From Leptolyngbya sp. PCC 6406 (GTDB taxonomy: Bacteria; Cyanobacteriota; Cyanobacteriia; Phormidesmidales; Phormidesmidaceae), in the NCBI RefSeq assembly GCF_000332095.2, contig NZ_KI913949.1, positions 4,452,627-4,499,227 of the forward strand: a stretch of DNA of 46,601 nt. Reading direction: 5' to 3'. The number at the start of each line of letters is the position of its first letter. Positions within the stretch are counted from its first letter, which is position 1. The notes beneath the pieces were generated by a model. The model made no database searches, had not been told where the DNA came from, and saw only the letters and a program-made list of their open reading frames with translations. Positions 33,958 to 42,780 of this stretch are shown in pieces. Position numbers and translations under genes: made by a program.

Positions 33958-34071
33958 CTAGTGGGTCATTTGCTTTGAACGTGGCCATTAACTTGCTGAC
34001 CCAAGCCACTGCTACCACAAGCTTTAGGAGCGTTCAAGAATGGCTATATTCATTCCGAATGACCCACTAGT
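33957..34071. mobile_element. CTAG-bounded MITE with 14-bp perfect terminal inverted repeats
   Basis: ACTAGTGGGTCATT (33957-33970) and AATGACCCACTAGT (34058-34071) bound a 115-bp element with further imperfect inner symmetry (TGAACG / CGTTCA). The right CTAG is shared with the next element. Confidence 0.85.
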
Positions 34072-34274
34072 ACTCTGGGGCGGAAATTCTGTGACCATTT
34101 CCCCTAGGCGTTGCCTTTCTGCGGTGCATTGCTTCGCGAATGCACCCTACGAAACTATTCTGTCGCACTAGCCCAACATTTTCTGGTCCCCTCGCCCCTT
34201 GGGAGAGGGCTAGGGTGAGGGGCCGAGGTGTGCCACGATAGAACGGTCAGAGTATTTACGCCGCCCAGTACTAG
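34067..34274. mobile_element. CTAG-bounded MITE, family 1 copy D (208 bp)
   Basis: Starts CTAGTACTCTGGGGCGGAAA and ends TTTACGCCGCCCAGTACTAG; both are family-1 right-end sequences in inverted orientation. A GGTGCATTGCTTCGCG hairpin is inside. The right CTAG carries the stop codon of the caspase gene (34271-34273). Confidence 0.8.
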
Positions 34275-37200
34275 GCTTCTGTTCCAGTGCCATTCCCCCG
34301 CTTGCCCAGTCCATTGCTCTGGGCCTGGTAATACTGGGCCAAATCCCCTTCCGTCCACACCTGCTCCTGCAAAAACGCCAGTACCCCTCGCTCCAAGTCA
34401 CTGCTGGGCTGGGTCAGGGCAGGATGGCGCAACAACCGCTGCCCACAGCAATACAACCAATCGCGCCACGTCCCCCCCGGCCACAGCCGCAGGGTACCGT
34501 CTTTGCCCCCAGAGACAATGGCATCCCCCTGAGGGCTAAAGGCCACCGCATTGACCCCAGCCCCATGGCCCTGGAAGGGGTCGCCGATCTGCCGCCCCCC
34601 TAGATCCCATAAGCGCAGGGTGCCATCATGGCCACCAGAGATAATGGCATCTCCCTGGGGGTTAAAGGCCACTGCACCGACCCAATTCCCATGGCCCTGA
34701 AAAGGGTCGCCGATCTGTCGTCCTGTCAAGTCCCATAGCCGCAGGGTGTCATCATTGCCGCCAGAAACAATGCGATCCCCCTGGGGACTAAAAGCCACCG
34801 CCAAGACCCAATCCCCATGGCCCTGGAAAGAGTCACCAATCTGCCGCCCTCCCAAATCCCACAGCCGCAGCGTGCCGTCATCGCCCCCAGAGACAATGCG
34901 ATCTCCCTGGGGACTAAAAGCCACCGCAAAGACAAAATCCCCATGGCTTTGGAAGGGGTCGCCGAGCTGCCGCCCCCCCAAATCCCATAGCCGCAGGGTA
35001 CCGCCTTTGCCCCCAGAGACAATGCGATCCCCTTGGGGGCTAAAGGCCACCGCCAAAACCCAATCCCCATGGCCCTGGAAAGGGTCGCCGAGCTGCCGCC
35101 CTGCCAAATCCCACAGCCGCAGGGTACCGTCATCACCCCCAGAGACAATGCGATCCCCTTGGGGGCTAAAAGCCACCGCCAAGACCCAATCCCCGTGACC
35201 CTGGAAGGGGTCGCCGAGCTGCCGCCCTGCCAAATCCCATAGCCGCAGCGTGCCGTCATCGCCCCCAGAGACAATGCGATCCCCTTGGGGGCTAAAGGCC
35301 ACCGCATTGACCAAATCCCCATGGCCCTGAAAGGGGTCGCTGAGCTGCCGCCCCGCCAAATCCCACAGCCGCAACGTGCCGTCATCGCCCCCAGAGACAA
35401 TGCGATCCCCCTGGGGGTTAAAGGCCACCGCATTGACCAAATCTCCATGGCCCTGGAAGGCAGAACCAATCTGCCGCCCCCTCAGGTCCCACAGCCGCAG
35501 GGTGCCGTCTCTGCCCCCAGATAAAATGCGATCCCCTTGGGGGCTAAAGGCCACTGCCCTGACCCCGGCCCCATGGCCCTGGAAGGGGTCACCGAGCTGC
35601 CGCCCCCCCAAATCCCACAGGCGTAGGGTGTTGTCACCACCGCCAGAGGCAATGCGATCCCCCTGGGGGCTAAAGGCCACTGCTAAAACCCAATCTCCAT
35701 GGCCCTGGAAGGGGTCGCCGATCTGCCACCCCCCAAGATCCCACAGGCGCAGGGTGCCATCTTTGCCGCCAGAGACAATGCGATCCCCCTGGGGGCTAAA
35801 GGCCACCGCCCTGACCCAATCCCCATGGCGGAATGGTTTGCCGATCTGCCGTCCCGTCAGATCCCACAGCCGCAGAGTGCCATCAGCCCCACCAGAGACA
35901 ATGGCATCCCCTTGGGGACTAAAGGCCACCGCCCTGATCCCAGCCCCATGGCCCTGGAAGGGGTCACTGAGCTGCCGCCCTGCCAGGTCCCACAACCGCA
36001 GGGTACCGTCAGCCCCACCAGAGACAATGGCATCCCCCTGGGGGCTAAAGGTCACCGCCAAGACCCAATCCCCATGGCCCTGGAAGGAGTCACCGATCTG
36101 CCGTCCCGTCAGATCCCACAGCCGTAGAGTGCCATCAGCGCCCCCAGAAACCATTCGATCTCCGTGGGGGCTAAAGGCCACCGCATTAACCCAACCATTA
36201 TGGCCCTGGAGCCGCAAGCACTCACAAGGGTGAGTCCAGGCTCGGTGCAGGGCGTCTTGGGCTGGAGCCAGGACTTGGTTTTGGAAACCCTTGAGACTGA
36301 GACCCACAGCTTGAATGGCACGCAGGGTACGCTCCAGGGGGTTGTTTCCGGGTAAGGAATTGATTCGGGTACATTCGTCTCGCAGTTGGGTTTCTGCAAG
36401 GGCGCGCTCAAGAACGGCAACGTTTTCCCGCTCTTGGTCATCGCTGAGGCGAAAAAAATCCATCAGTTCCGCCGCCAGTTTGTCTTGTTTTAGGATGGCC
36501 CAGCGCTCCCGTAGCTCCGCCAACAGCCCCCCCTGCACCAAATACGCTTCACTGCGCTGCCGTTGCTGCCACTCCTGGTAGGCATCCTTTAACCGCTGGA
36601 TCAACCGCAGGCGATCGCGATCCTGCTGTCGCCACTGCTCAAACAGCGGCCATGCCCCCATCAACGCCTCATGGGCCAAGTCCACCGTTTCCCCATGGGC
36701 CACCAACAGCCGCCCCTCAATCAACACCTCCAACACCCGCTCAATCACCTCCCGCTCCTTTACCGTTGCCCCCTTCCCCAGCAAGGCTCCTCGGTCACAG
36801 CGACAGCGAGTATCGTTGCCATCCAAACTGATATAGACCAGCTCTAAACAGAGCTGCCGACACCACGCTTGCTCCAGCTCGGTGTTTAATGCCTGGTCAT
36901 AGAGCGCATCTGCCCGCTGCCGCAGCGCCCCCCGCAAGCCTCCCATAGCGGTGTAGGCCGCCAGGGTCAACTGCCGCCTGCCCTGATCTCGCTGCTGCCA
37001 CAGCTCCGTCAGGGCAAACTCCAGCAAAGGTAAACAATGGGTCTCCTGAGCCACATCACGCTGCATCACTTCTAGCAGCCCCGGCTCTAGGTCATAACCC
37101 TGCTTCTGAGCAGGGCATACAATGGCATCCCGCAGTCCCTCTGGCTCCAGCGGCCCCAACCATACCGCATTGTCCTGAATCACCCGGATCAAGGGGTTGC

Positions 37201-38473
37201 TCCCCAACCATGCCGTGACAAAATCCGATCGCATCGTCGTCACTACCTGAAACGCCATCCCCGGCTGCTGTCCCAACTGGGTCAACAGGTGAATAAACTC
37301 CTGGCGTTGCTCCTGGTTGGTGCAGACCGTAAACACCTCCTCAAACTGATCCACCACCAGCACATAGCGCTCTCCTGGGGGTAAGAGCGCTACCACATCC
37401 GCCACTGCCCTCCGCTCTAGTGCTCTGTACACTGAGCCAATGGTGAACTTGTCAAACACGGGCAGAAAACAACGCTTCAACTCCGCCAGGGGTTCCGGCC
37501 CTGGCTTCATTGGCCCCAATACCAGCCCCCCCACCGCCTGCACCCAGAGCACCACCCCGGCCCGCACGACCGACGACTTGCCACTGCCCGATGGCCCAAT
37601 CACCGGCACAAAGTTGGCCTGCTCTAGCCGCCGCACCACTCGCCCCACCTCTGCCTCACGACCAAAGAAAAATGCCCGCGTCTCCGGGGTAAAAGCATTC
37701 AATCCCTGATAGGGGCACCGTTCGCTCACGGTGGGGGCAAGCCGCTGCTGAGCCAGCCGCAGCACCATCACATCCTGCCCAGAATGGAGCAAAATCGGCT
37801 CTTGACCTACCCCCTTCAACCCGGTCTTAATGCCCTGAAACAGTCTTAATGCCGTAATCTCGCCCCTGTCCGGTTCTGCCTGCAATCCCTGCACTAGGGC
37901 GGTGGTAAACAGACTGTGGGAATCTTGGTGCTCTGCATAGGCTTGCTCAAATCCGCGACAGGCGGCAATCAGGCAATAGTTGCGGTCCCGAAATGCGTCC
38001 AACCCCGCTTTCACCAGCCCGTCCTCGATGAAATAGCCCCCGTGGCAACAATCCAGCAACATCACCAAGCTGCTGGCCTTACTCCGCCCCACCAGTTTGT
38101 TTAAGCGTTTAAAGGACAATCCCCGCCGCTGGCTGAGTATGGCGTCGCCATCCATCTCCACCTGGCAATCCCCGGTGGCCAAATACCCCTCCCGGTCATC
38201 CGCCGTCTCCCCCGCCATGAAGCCATGGCCGGTGAAATAAATCAGCACCTCACTGCGATCGGCCCGCTTTTCTAACAGGGTCACCAGGGCATCGTTTAAA
38301 ACTTCAAACGTCACCCCGTCCGGCACCGTGCTGTGATTCAGCAGGTGAATATGATCAAAGTCTCCCTGCTGCTTCAGCAGGTCGTGGACCGTCTGGGCGT
38401 CCCCCTCCGGCTTGGAAAGATTCTGGAGAACGTGATAGTGACCAATGCCAACAATCAGAGCGTAACGGGGCAT
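34271..38473 (-). CDS. Caspase-like peptidase / STAND NTPase / WD40 protein
   Basis: A 1400-residue three-part protein. Residues 1-~250 are a C14 caspase-like (orthocaspase) domain with the dyad H83 (YFTGHGF) and C143 (LLDCCHGG). Residues ~255-700 are an nSTAND1-type NTPase: PYQGLNAFTPETRAFFFGRE, Walker A GPSGSGKSS (293-301), Walker B VLVVDQFEEV (~371). Residues ~750-1325 are 14 WD40 repeats of 42 residues, each close to FQGHGDWVLAVAFSPQGD, enough for two seven-blade propellers; repeat 4 lacks one residue. Such proteins act as sensors coupling ligand recognition by WD40 to protease activation, possibly in cell death or phage defence. The TAG stop lies in a MITE end. Confidence 0.95.
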   Translation of the reverse strand: MPRYALIVGIGHYHVLQNLSKPEGDAQTVHDLLKQQGDFDHIHLLNHSTVPDGVTFEVLNDALVTLLEKRADRSEVLIYFTGHGFMAGETADDREGYLATGDCQVEMDGDAILSQRRGLSFKRLNKLVGRSKASSLVMLLDCCHGGYFIEDGLVKAGLDAFRDRNYCLIAACRGFEQAYAEHQDSHSLFTTALVQGLQAEPDRGEITALRLFQGIKTGLKGVGQEPILLHSGQDVMVLRLAQQRLAPTVSERCPYQGLNAFTPETRAFFFGREAEVGRVVRRLEQANFVPVIGPSGSGKSSVVRAGVVLWVQAVGGLVLGPMKPGPEPLAELKRCFLPVFDKFTIGSVYRALERRAVADVVALLPPGERYVLVVDQFEEVFTVCTNQEQRQEFIHLLTQLGQQPGMAFQVVTTMRSDFVTAWLGSNPLIRVIQDNAVWLGPLEPEGLRDAIVCPAQKQGYDLEPGLLEVMQRDVAQETHCLPLLEFALTELWQQRDQGRRQLTLAAYTAMGGLRGALRQRADALYDQALNTELEQAWCRQLCLELVYISLDGNDTRCRCDRGALLGKGATVKEREVIERVLEVLIEGRLLVAHGETVDLAHEALMGAWPLFEQWRQQDRDRLRLIQRLKDAYQEWQQRQRSEAYLVQGGLLAELRERWAILKQDKLAAELMDFFRLSDDQERENVAVLERALAETQLRDECTRINSLPGNNPLERTLRAIQAVGLSLKGFQNQVLAPAQDALHRAWTHPCECLRLQGHNGWVNAVAFSPHGDRMVSGGADGTLRLWDLTGRQIGDSFQGHGDWVLAVTFSPQGDAIVSGGADGTLRLWDLAGRQLSDPFQGHGAGIRAVAFSPQGDAIVSGGADGTLRLWDLTGRQIGKPFRHGDWVRAVAFSPQGDRIVSGGKDGTLRLWDLGGWQIGDPFQGHGDWVLAVAFSPQGDRIASGGGDNTLRLWDLGGRQLGDPFQGHGAGVRAVAFSPQGDRILSGGRDGTLRLWDLRGRQIGSAFQGHGDLVNAVAFNPQGDRIVSGGDDGTLRLWDLAGRQLSDPFQGHGDLVNAVAFSPQGDRIVSGGDDGTLRLWDLAGRQLGDPFQGHGDWVLAVAFSPQGDRIVSGGDDGTLRLWDLAGRQLGDPFQGHGDWVLAVAFSPQGDRIVSGGKGGTLRLWDLGGRQLGDPFQSHGDFVFAVAFSPQGDRIVSGGDDGTLRLWDLGGRQIGDSFQGHGDWVLAVAFSPQGDRIVSGGNDDTLRLWDLTGRQIGDPFQGHGNWVGAVAFNPQGDAIISGGHDGTLRLWDLGGRQIGDPFQGHGAGVNAVAFSPQGDAIVSGGKDGTLRLWPGGTWRDWLYCCGQRLLRHPALTQPSSDLERGVLAFLQEQVWTEGDLAQYYQAQSNGLGKRGNGTGTEA
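34490..36235. repeat. 126-bp tandem repeats encoding WD40 blades
   Basis: About 14 in-phase 126-bp units with high nucleotide identity, for example AATGCGATCCCC-CTGGGG recurring once per unit. The DNA-level similarity shows recent amplification or homogenisation and makes copy-number change or mis-assembly likely. Confidence 0.9.
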
Positions 38474-38817
38474 AACAGTCTCGTCTGGGGTCCCCCCCGC
38501 AGGAGCGAAGCGCCAAAGGCTTGCCTTACGATACCCTCAGATTCCACTGTCATGAGTGATCACCCACTTCCAGGCTATTTCCAGCAAGGTAATCAGCCGT
38601 TTCATTCAGGTCTTGGCTGGCAAGCAATAGTGATGGCTTGATTGAGTAGGGTTGACGTGGTCATGCCTACCCTGCAAAGGTTTCCTCGTTAATCGTCCAT
38701 ACGCCCTAGTGCGGTATGCCCCGAAATATTCAGTGGGGGCACTAACTGGATTTTATGGCCGGATTTTATTGGTAGAGTGGTTAGGATTGCAAGCAAAAAT
38801 CAAGAATACTAGAAATT
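38474..38817. other. Intergenic region with a diverged CTAG element
   Basis: 344 bp between divergent genes. ~38634-38709 is a diverged inverted copy of 17568-17644 (shared TGGTCATGCCTACCC), ending in CTAG at 38706. No gene is seen. AT content rises sharply from about 38740 toward the next gene. Confidence 0.6.
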
Positions 38818-39420
38818 ATGAAAGTACAAATAATCATTTTTGATGGGTTTGATGAGCTTGACGCGATCGCTCCGCTTGAGGTTTTGCGAAGTGCGGCGGA
38901 AATTGGTGCTGACATACAAGCAGAACTCGTGACTCTAGATAGCTCTACGGAAATTGTTGCCGCTCACGGATTGCGAGTTCAACCTGATGCCAAACTTGGG
39001 ATCGATCAGAAATCAGATATTTTGATAGTACCAGGGGGAGGTTGGGGGAATCGGGCTACACAAGGAGCATGGGCTGAAGCGCAACGAGGTGAGATACCAA
39101 AAGCAATTTCTCGGTTGCATCAAAGTGGCACAACAATAGCGTCAGTTTGTACAGGTGCCATGTTAGTTGCAGAGACAGGGCTTCTAAAAGGTCGCCCAGC
39201 AATTACACATCATGTTGCTATAGAAGAGTTGAGAGCTAGTGGGGCAGAAATTATCAATGCTCGTGTTGTAGACGATGGCGATATTGTTACCGCAGGAGGT
39301 GTCACGTCTGGTTTGGATTTAACGCTGTGGCTCATAGAACGGTATTTTGGTCCTCAAATTGTCTATGAGGTAGAGAAAGAAATGGAGCATGAACGTCGCG
39401 GTACAGTGTGGCGACGGTGA
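38818..39420 (+). CDS. DJ-1/PfpI-family protein
   Basis: A 200-residue DJ-1/PfpI (glutamine amidotransferase-like fold) protein: VQIIIFDGFDELDAIAPLEV near the start, VPGGGW, and the nucleophile elbow IASVCTGAMLVAETGLLKG with the conserved Cys, then ITHH and GGVTSGLDLTLWLIER. The pattern is that of the subgroup including isonitrile hydratase-like and ThiJ/PfpI-type regulators, but no HTH is fused. The gene is visibly AT-richer than its neighbours, with codons such as TTT, GAT and ATA, which suggests acquisition. A truncated MITE follows the TGA stop directly. Confidence 0.9.
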   Translation: MKVQIIIFDGFDELDAIAPLEVLRSAAEIGADIQAELVTLDSSTEIVAAHGLRVQPDAKLGIDQKSDILIVPGGGWGNRATQGAWAEAQRGEIPKAISRLHQSGTTIASVCTGAMLVAETGLLKGRPAITHHVAIEELRASGAEIINARVVDDGDIVTAGGVTSGLDLTLWLIERYFGPQIVYEVEKEMEHERRGTVWRR

Positions 39421-39514
39421 GCTCACGCCGAAGCCCTAGCCCAAGGGGAGAAAGGACCAGAAAATGTTGGGCTGACGCGACAATAGTGAGCTGATTTACG
39501 CCCTGCGGTACTAG
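39421..39514. mobile_element. CTAG-bounded MITE, family 1 copy E (left end truncated)
   Basis: Contains AAAATGTTGGGCTGACGCGA and ends TTTACGCCCTGCGGTACTAG, as copy B. The left CTAG end is missing or merged with the DJ-1 gene end. Bases 39552-39574 then hold a GAGTTTCCCC / GGGGAAACTC hairpin within a larger CCAAGTC / GACTTGG hairpin. Confidence 0.7.
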
Positions 39515-39631
39515 GCTAGTTGACTTAAACCTGGCCCAAGTCTAAGAAGTAGAGTTTCCCCGATGGGGAAACTCCAGATTTCGAGCTGGACTTGGTATAG
39601 CTATAATTGATGGAGTGCGATCACGATCAAT

Positions 39632-40105
39632 ATGCGCATGATCAATATACGGTTGTTTAAGACACAGGATGTTGAACAAATAGCACAGTTGTTTCATGAC
39701 ACAGTTCGTGAAGTCAATGTCCGCGATTACTCAAGCAATCAGGTTAGGGCTTGGGCACCCGATGATATCCACTTTAGAAACTGGTTAGAAGTGTGTTCGA
39801 ACCGATTCACCTATGTTGCTGCTGCTGATGATGGGACAATTGCTGGGTTTGGAGAGTTGGAGGCGAATGGTCATATCGGCTGCTTTTACTGCCACAAAAA
39901 CTATCAACGTTGCGGCTTAGGCAGACAAATCTATCAGGCAATTGAGGCAAAGGCAGTTGAGTTATCAGTGAGTCGGTTGTTTACTGAGGCAAGCATTACC
40001 GCAAAGCCCTTTTTCCAGCGCATGGGGTTTTTGGTTATCAAAGAGCAGGAGGTGACTTGTCGGGGCAAAACGTTAATCAACTATGCAATGGAAAAGCTCC
40101 TGTAG
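39632..40105 (+). CDS. GNAT-family N-acetyltransferase
   Basis: A 157-residue GNAT protein. After INIRLFKTQDVEQIAQLFHD the acceptor-side region has WAPDD and NWLEVCSN. Motif A is GHIGCFYCHKNYQRCGLGRQ (R-C-G-L-G-R-Q), followed by IYQAIEAKAVEL and ASITAKPFFQRMGFLVIKEQ. This order resembles YafP-like stress acetyltransferases. ATGCGCATG gives two starts two codons apart. Like the preceding DJ-1 gene it is AT-richer than the genome around it, and both are probably accessory acquisitions. Confidence 0.85.
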   Translation: MRMINIRLFKTQDVEQIAQLFHDTVREVNVRDYSSNQVRAWAPDDIHFRNWLEVCSNRFTYVAAADDGTIAGFGELEANGHIGCFYCHKNYQRCGLGRQIYQAIEAKAVELSVSRLFTEASITAKPFFQRMGFLVIKEQEVTCRGKTLINYAMEKLL

Positions 40106-40392
40106 AATAAATGAACAAGCTGATATCTGGTCTCACAAGTTCTTACAGCAGACGTGTAAGCTAAACTATGAGCCTTAAGGACAGATCTCCCCAAATAAGA
40201 ACGTGAACTGTCAATGCGCAACTGCGTCATTTACTGTATCTCCTGAGCCATTGGGCTACCCTTCGAGAAGGCTGCGCCTACGTTGCGTGGTGCTAACTCG
40301 CCCCAGAAACTGGGACTGCTTATGGCGTTTCTGTCCGTCGGCTCGCACTTCCGAACGTTATAGCCCTACCGTTGCCTAACCTGTTGCCCACC
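40106..40392. other. Intergenic region, nothing recognised
   Basis: 287 bp with no domain-bearing frame and no clear repeat shared with the rest of the window. It marks the return from AT-rich accessory genes to normal composition. Confidence 0.5.
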
Positions 40393-41079
40393 ATGGCTGA
40401 CGATCAAATTGACCTGTTTGCCCCAGAGGATGCCTCTCCCCTAACCGAAACCATTGAATACGACGCCATTCCCACCGACGGTAGCGTTCCCATTCCCCCC
40501 GGCACCTATGGCTCCCTGGCGGATCTTACGGTCCACTGTCAGCGCTGTCAGCGCTGCGATCTGGCAGCAGGACGAACCCATGTGGTAGTGAGTCGGGGCA
40601 GTGCCCAGGCTCCAATTCTGGTGGTGGGGGAGGGGCCGGGGCAGCAGGAGGATGAGCAGGGGTTGCCCTTTGTGGGTAAATCGGGGCAGTTGCTAGAGAA
40701 AATCCTGGCGGCGGTGCGTCTGGATACGGAGCGGGATGTGTACATCTGCAACGTGGTGAAATGTCGTCCTCCCGGTAACCGGGCTCCCACCATCCAGGAA
40801 TCCACCGCTTGCAAAGGCTATTTGATGGAACAGATCCGCCTAGTGAATCCTAAAATCATCTTGCTGACTGGGGCCACCGCCCTCAAGGGGCTAACGGGGG
40901 AGAAGAAAGCCATTAGCAAAATCCGGGGACAGTGGATGCAGTGGCAGGGCCACTGGTGTATGGCTATTTTTCACCCCGCCTACCTACTTCGCAATCCATC
41001 CCGCGATCGCGGTTCGCCCAAATGGCTGATGTGGCAAGATATCCAGGCCGTGCGAGCCAAGCTAGACGAGTTATCCTAG
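40393..41079 (+). CDS. Uracil-DNA glycosylase, family 4 (4Fe-4S)
   Basis: A 228-residue base-excision repair enzyme removing uracil from DNA. HCQRCQRCDLAAGR carries the first cluster Cys residues. The catalytic GEGPGQQEDEQGLPFVGKSG and VYICNVVKCRPPGNRAP are typical of family 4, with the later cluster Cys in QESTACKGYL. LLTGATALKGLTG and FHPAYLLRNP complete the fold. The ATG at 40393 is preferred over an upstream TTG at 40372. A ~45-residue acidic N-terminal extension precedes the domain. The gene points toward aroA with a 274-bp gap. Confidence 0.95.
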   Translation: MADDQIDLFAPEDASPLTETIEYDAIPTDGSVPIPPGTYGSLADLTVHCQRCQRCDLAAGRTHVVVSRGSAQAPILVVGEGPGQQEDEQGLPFVGKSGQLLEKILAAVRLDTERDVYICNVVKCRPPGNRAPTIQESTACKGYLMEQIRLVNPKIILLTGATALKGLTGEKKAISKIRGQWMQWQGHWCMAIFHPAYLLRNPSRDRGSPKWLMWQDIQAVRAKLDELS

Positions 41080-41170
41080 AAGATCTTCTCAGCGGTGCAA
41101 ATGCTGCCCGTGGAGGTGCCAACCTCCCGCCCTGAATTCCCCGCCCTGCCTCCCTAGCCTTTAGATTGGC

Positions 41171-41207
41171 TCCCTGTAGCAGAGCGAGTTGTGCTCTGCT
41201 ACAGGGA
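41171..41207. terminator. 15-bp-stem hairpin upstream of aroA
   Basis: TCCCTGTAGCAGAGC (41171-41185) pairs exactly with GCTCTGCTACAGGGA (41193-41207), loop 7 nt. It lies about 90 nt past the glycosylase stop. No T run follows on the plus strand, so it could be a repeat rather than a terminator. Confidence 0.5.
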
Positions 41208-41353
41208 AAATTGTGCGCCTGGGGACCGTCTAGGAGTCTGCATCCCTTGCCTTGCGGTCAACCTCCTCCTAGAATCGCTTGCGGCTCAGTATTACCGTTT
41301 TCCTGGCTCCGACGCTTAGGTTCCCCTACCCTGCTTCCCTTGCCCTGATTTCT

Positions 41354-42743
41354 ATGACAGATCTCTGCTTACAGATTACCGAAACCCCTGCTGACCATCA
41401 GACCTTAACGGTGACACCGCCGCTGCAGGGGGTCGTACTAACGGGACGACTGAGGGTGCCGGGGGACAAGTCCATTTCCCATCGGGCGCTGATGCTGGGG
41501 GCAATCGCGACGGGGAAGACCCGCATCCAGGGACTATTGCTGGGAGAAGATCCCCGTAGCACCGCCGCCTGCTTCCGGGCCATGGGGGTGGAGATCTCTG
41601 ACCTAGAGCAGGACTGGATCACGGTGCAGGGGGTGGGCTTGGGCCATCTCCAGGAGCCCGATACGGTCCTGGATGCAGGCAACTCCGGCACCACCCTACG
41701 CTTGATGCTGGGGCTACTGGCCTCCCACTCCGATCGAGTGTTTACCGTCACTGGGGATGCCTCTCTGCGATCGCGGCCCATGGGCCGGGTGATCACCCCC
41801 CTGCAAAAGATGGGGGCCACGATTTGGGGACGGCGGGGCCATACCCTCGCCCCCCTGGCGGTTCAGGGACAGCGGTTGCGCCCCATCCATTACCACTCCC
41901 CCATAGCCTCCGCCCAGGTCAAATCCTGTGTGCTGCTAGCGGGGCTGCTGGCTGACAGAGGGCCAGACTAGGGTGACAGAGCCCAGCCGCTCCCGTGATC
42001 ACAGTGAGCGGATGCTGCAAGCCTTCGGTGCAAACTTGGTGGTGGAGCCTGACAGCCTCACTGTCACCCTCAATGGTCCCGCCCAACTCACGGGACAAAC
42101 GGTAATCGTGCCAGGGGATATCAGCTCCGCCGCCTTTTGGCTGGTGGCAGCGGCGATCACCCCCGGTTCTGAATTGGTGATTGAAAATGTCGGTGTCAAT
42201 CCCACCCGAACGGGTATCTTGGACGCCCTGCACCAGATGGCGGCGGACATTACCTTGGAAAATGAGCGCTTGGTGACGGGGGAACCGGTGGCGGATATTC
42301 GGGTGCGCCACAGTGTCCTCAAGGGCACCACCTTGGGGGGCGATCTAATCCCTCGTCTGATCGATGAAGTGCCAATCCTGGCAGTGGCAGCCCTGTTTGC
42401 AGAGGGCAAAACCATCATTCAAGACGCGGCGGAACTACGGGTGAAGGAAAGCGATCGCATTACTGCGATGGCCACTCAGTTGACCCAACTAGGAGCCACC
42501 GTCGTCGAGCGGCCCGATGGCTTGGAAATCATGGGAGGTGCGATGCTGAAAGGTGCTGAAGTGGATAGTTTTACCGATCATCGGGTAGCGATGAGCCTTG
42601 CGATCGCAGCCCTACGGGCAGAAGGCACCACCCACCTTCACCGGGCCGAAGCTGCCGCCATTTCCTATCCCGAATTTATGCACACCCTAGCCCAAGTCTC
42701 TGGGGCCACCCCTCCTTCCCCCTCAAAACCCCGTCCCCTTTGA
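41354..42743 (+). pseudogene. aroA: 3-phosphoshikimate 1-carboxyvinyltransferase (EPSP synthase), frameshifted
   Basis: Sixth enzyme of the shikimate pathway. The first part (41354-41971) has [45 protein letters not shown] and ends [24 protein letters not shown]-stop. The second (from about 41973) resumes at [20 protein letters not shown] and continues to [21 protein letters not shown] and [17 protein letters not shown]. Removing one base in the GACAGAGGG stretch near 41955-41962 joins them as [20 protein letters not shown] with no residue lost. So it is a +1 insertion in an otherwise complete ~460-residue gene, either a sequencing error, a real mutation or, least likely, programmed frameshifting. 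Confidence 0.9.
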
Positions 42744-42780
42744 TCATTTTACCGCTGCCGCTCGGCTTCACCCCCCTCCC

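Noticed and set aside
34726-36233. Long frames on both strands across the WD40 region
   Set aside because: They are shadows of the 126-bp in-phase repeats; translations are repetitive and lack any domain.
34490-36235. Possible CRISPR or satellite in the 126-bp repeats
   Set aside because: The repeat is in frame and encodes WD40 blades.
39632-40105. Toxin of a GNAT toxin-antitoxin pair
   Set aside because: No RHH or similar antitoxin gene precedes it; the DJ-1 gene is 211 bp away.
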